A DNA stretch of 6,556 nucleotides, taken from Clostridia bacterium (GTDB lineage Bacteria > Bacillota_A > Clostridia > Oscillospirales > CAG-272). This document shows, piece by piece, positions 5,075-6,556 of the stretch. Position 1 is the first letter of the stretch, and every line of letters starts with the position of its first letter. The notes under the pieces were generated by a model that worked only from the letters and a program-made list of their open reading frames with translations, had not been told where the DNA came from and searched no databases. Location of the stretch: NCBI GenBank assembly GCA_017529175.1, contig JAFXNX010000205.1:1-6556 (forward strand), written 5' to 3'. A program made the position numbers and the translations under genes.

Positions 5075-5965
5075 ATGAAAAACTTAAGAAAAATCATAGC
5101 TCTCGTTATCTGTGTAATGATGGTCGCGGCAATGTTTGCATCGTGCGGCTCATCAGAGAATACGGACGCGGGAAAAGCCGACAACGCGTCTGCCGCTGCG
5201 ACTGACGCCGACACCGCGGATACGAAAGCCGCCGACACTTCCGCTGATACGGAAGACGCGGACGCCGCTCTGAAAGACATCGACAAGATCGTCGAAAAGG
5301 GAAAGATCGTTGTCGGTATTACCGATTACGCTCCGATGAACTATAAAGACGAAAACGACGAATGGACGGGATTTGACACCGAGTTTGCGCAGGCGTTCGC
5401 TGCTATCCTCGGAGTAGACGTTGAATTCGTTGAGATCGACTGGGACAACAAGTGGTTCGCTCTTGAATCCGGCAACGTTGACTGCATCTGGAACGGTATG
5501 ACGATAACGGAAGAGGCAAAACTCAACGCCGACGTATCTGACGCATACGTTATGAACAATCAGGTGCTCGTAACGAAGACGGCGAACGTTAAAGCGTATA
5601 CCGAACCCTCCGCTGTCGAAGGCGAGGTCGCTGTTGAAGCCGGTTCTGCCGGACAGAGCGCTGCGGAAGACGCTGAGCTCAACGCCGTAGAGTATCCGCT
5701 TCAGTCCGACGCGCTTCTCGCAGTCGAATCCGGAAAAGCCGTCGCGTGCGTTATCGACAAGACGATGGCTGACGCTATGACGGGTGAAGGCACGGACTAT
5801 GACGATCTTTCCGCGGCATTCGCTCTTACGGAAGAGGAATACGGCGTGGCGTTCAGAAAGGGCTCCGATCTTCTTGCAAAATTCAACGACGCGATAGCGT
5901 CTCTCAAAGACGACGGAACGCTTCCCGCGCTTGCTGAAGAGTATAAACTGACTCTCGCTGACTGA
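5075..5965 (+). CDS. Lipoprotein amino-acid-type ABC receptor (SBP_bac_3), SBP2
   Basis: The protein has 296 residues. The start ATG 5075 has AGAGGT 8 nt upstream. The signal peptide (KNLRK, then a hydrophobic core 7-20) ends in FASC with Cys24 as the lipid site; Phe at -3 is slightly unusual. Residues 25-64 are an Asp/Ala/Thr-rich linker. The binding domain shows GKIVVGITDYAPMNYKDEN (76-94), EWTGFDTEFAQAFA (96-109), DCIWNGMTITEEAK (136-149), the GSAG loop (190-193) and CVID (225-228), which match the family of histidine, glutamine and arginine receptors. The arginine that normally follows T-I-T-E-x and binds the ligand carboxylate is Ala148 here. A permease follows after a hairpin, so this is the receptor of that importer, held on the outer face of the membrane. 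The substrate cannot be named from sequence. Confidence 0.95.
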   Translation: MKNLRKIIALVICVMMVAAMFASCGSSENTDAGKADNASAAATDADTADTKAADTSADTEDADAALKDIDKIVEKGKIVVGITDYAPMNYKDENDEWTGFDTEFAQAFAAILGVDVEFVEIDWDNKWFALESGNVDCIWNGMTITEEAKLNADVSDAYVMNNQVLVTKTANVKAYTEPSAVEGEVAVEAGSAGQSAAEDAELNAVEYPLQSDALLAVESGKAVACVIDKTMADAMTGEGTDYDDLSAAFALTEEEYGVAFRKGSDLLAKFNDAIASLKDDGTLPALAEEYKLTLAD

Positions 5966-5985
5966 ATCAAATAAATAATCATCTG

Positions 5986-6011
5986 CGGAGGGCTGACTTG
6001 TCAGCCCTCCG
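5986..6011 (+). terminator. Intercistronic hairpin between SBP2 and the permease (attenuator or mRNA stabiliser)
   Basis: A perfect 11-bp stem (5986-5996 with 6001-6011, CGGAGGGCTGA and its complement) closes a CTTG tetraloop. Only GGTTAAAATT follows, so it lacks a real U-tract. It probably terminates partially or protects the 3' end of the SBP2 message, giving more receptor than permease, as is common in ABC importer operons. No separate promoter for the permease is evident. Confidence 0.65.
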
Positions 6012-6040
6012 GTTAAAATTACAGTATTCGGGTATAAGAT

Positions 6041-6556
6041 ATGTTTGTTGAAGTAACCCTGAAACTTCTCGAGGGCTTTTTATCGACCCTTAAAATATTC
6101 GGTATGACTCTGCTTTTCGCGCTTCCTCTGGGACTTATCATCAGCTTCGGGTCGATGAGCAGATTCCGCCCGATCAAATTCGTCGTGAAAGTGTTTGTAT
6201 GGATCATACGCGGAACGCCGCTTATGCTCCAGCTTATCCTTTTGTATTACGGTCCGGGGCTTGTCGTCACGGCGGCGGAAAAGGCGGGGACATCGAGCTT
6301 TTTTGTCGATATAATGGCGAAAATGAACGAGTTTTCCCCGATGACCGCGGTCATCGTCGCGTTCGTCATCAACTACGCCTGCTATTTTTCGGAGATATAC
6401 CGTGGCGGTATCGAGAGTATCACCAAAGGTCAGTATGAGGCGGGATACGTGCTCGGTATGACGAAGTCGCAGATATTCTTCAAAGTTATTCTCCTGCAGG
6501 TTGTAAAAAGGATCATTCCGCCGATGAGCAACGAGATAATCACGCTCGTCAAGGAC
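6041..6556 (+). CDS. Polar amino acid-type ABC transporter permease (HisM/GlnP family), 3' end beyond window
   Basis: An open frame of 172 codons starts at ATG 6041 and continues past the right edge without a stop. It begins MFVEVTLKLLEGFLSTLKIF, the usual short N-terminal helix, followed by a membrane segment near 20-36, the family motif VWIIRGTPLMLQLILLYYG (53-71), a further segment near 101-117 (TAVIVAFVINYACYFSE), YRGGIESI, and the EAA loop QYEAGYVLGMTKSQIFFKVI (131-150) with the Gly that docks on the ATPase. IIPPMSNEIITLVKD closes the window, just before the usual last helix. Family members are about 215-250 residues, so perhaps 50-80 are missing. The insert between 72 and 98 is a modest lengthening of the external loop. 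The ribosome binding site is poor (GGG at 6030-6032). It works with SBP2 and an ATPase expected downstream. Confidence 0.92.
   Translation, partial: MFVEVTLKLLEGFLSTLKIFGMTLLFALPLGLIISFGSMSRFRPIKFVVKVFVWIIRGTPLMLQLILLYYGPGLVVTAAEKAGTSSFFVDIMAKMNEFSPMTAVIVAFVINYACYFSEIYRGGIESITKGQYEAGYVLGMTKSQIFFKVILLQVVKRIIPPMSNEIITLVKD

Overview
The window looks like a chromosomal segment of a Gram-positive, probably gut-associated Clostridia-type bacterium (Bacillota). The evidence is: two lipoprotein-type (not free periplasmic) amino-acid-binding proteins with low-complexity linkers, a DUF1540 cysteine protein, strong GGAGG-type ribosome binding sites, near-consensus sigma-A promoters with 17-bp spacers, and A/T-rich intergenic stretches between moderately GC-rich genes. 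The genus cannot be fixed by eye.

Layout, left to right. (1) The 5' part of a minus-strand gene that resembles the N-terminal domain of a GH36-like alpha-galactosidase, with its own good promoter; it runs off the left edge. (2) A divergent small DUF1540 cysteine-rich protein closed by a strong hairpin terminator. (3) An XRE-type regulator with a helical, TPR-like C-terminal part; its promoter is flanked by two different 10-bp palindromes. (4) A short array of GATTT-spaced hairpins and a shared terminator, on which the regulator (plus) and rplS (minus) converge. (5) rplS, encoding ribosomal protein bL19, with a consensus-like promoter and a structured leader of about 80 nt. (6) Divergent from rplS, a cytoplasmic GH29 alpha-L-fucosidase followed after 14 nt by a lipoprotein SBP_bac_3 receptor (SBP1), ended by a 13-bp GC-rich terminator. 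(7) A second, paralogous receptor (SBP2) behind a perfect TTGACA-17-TATAAT promoter, then a hairpin without a U-tract, then a HisM/GlnP-type permease cut by the right edge.

Reading: SBP2 and the permease are the core of a polar-amino-acid-type ABC importer whose ATPase probably lies just beyond the right edge. SBP1 shares about half its residues with SBP2 in the binding domain but is expressed with the fucosidase. It may be an alternative receptor for the same permease or a diverged copy. Both receptors lack the arginine that normally binds the ligand carboxylate in this family. The fucosidase and the putative alpha-galactosidase point to glycan use. I see no CRISPR array, tRNA, rRNA, insertion sequence or attachment site. 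No gene-free stretch exceeds 300 bases; the longest, 2486-2709, holds the rplS leader and two divergent promoters. The content is mostly ordinary. The points most worth following up are the receptor pair with its altered pocket, the fucosidase-receptor coupling, and the rplS leader.
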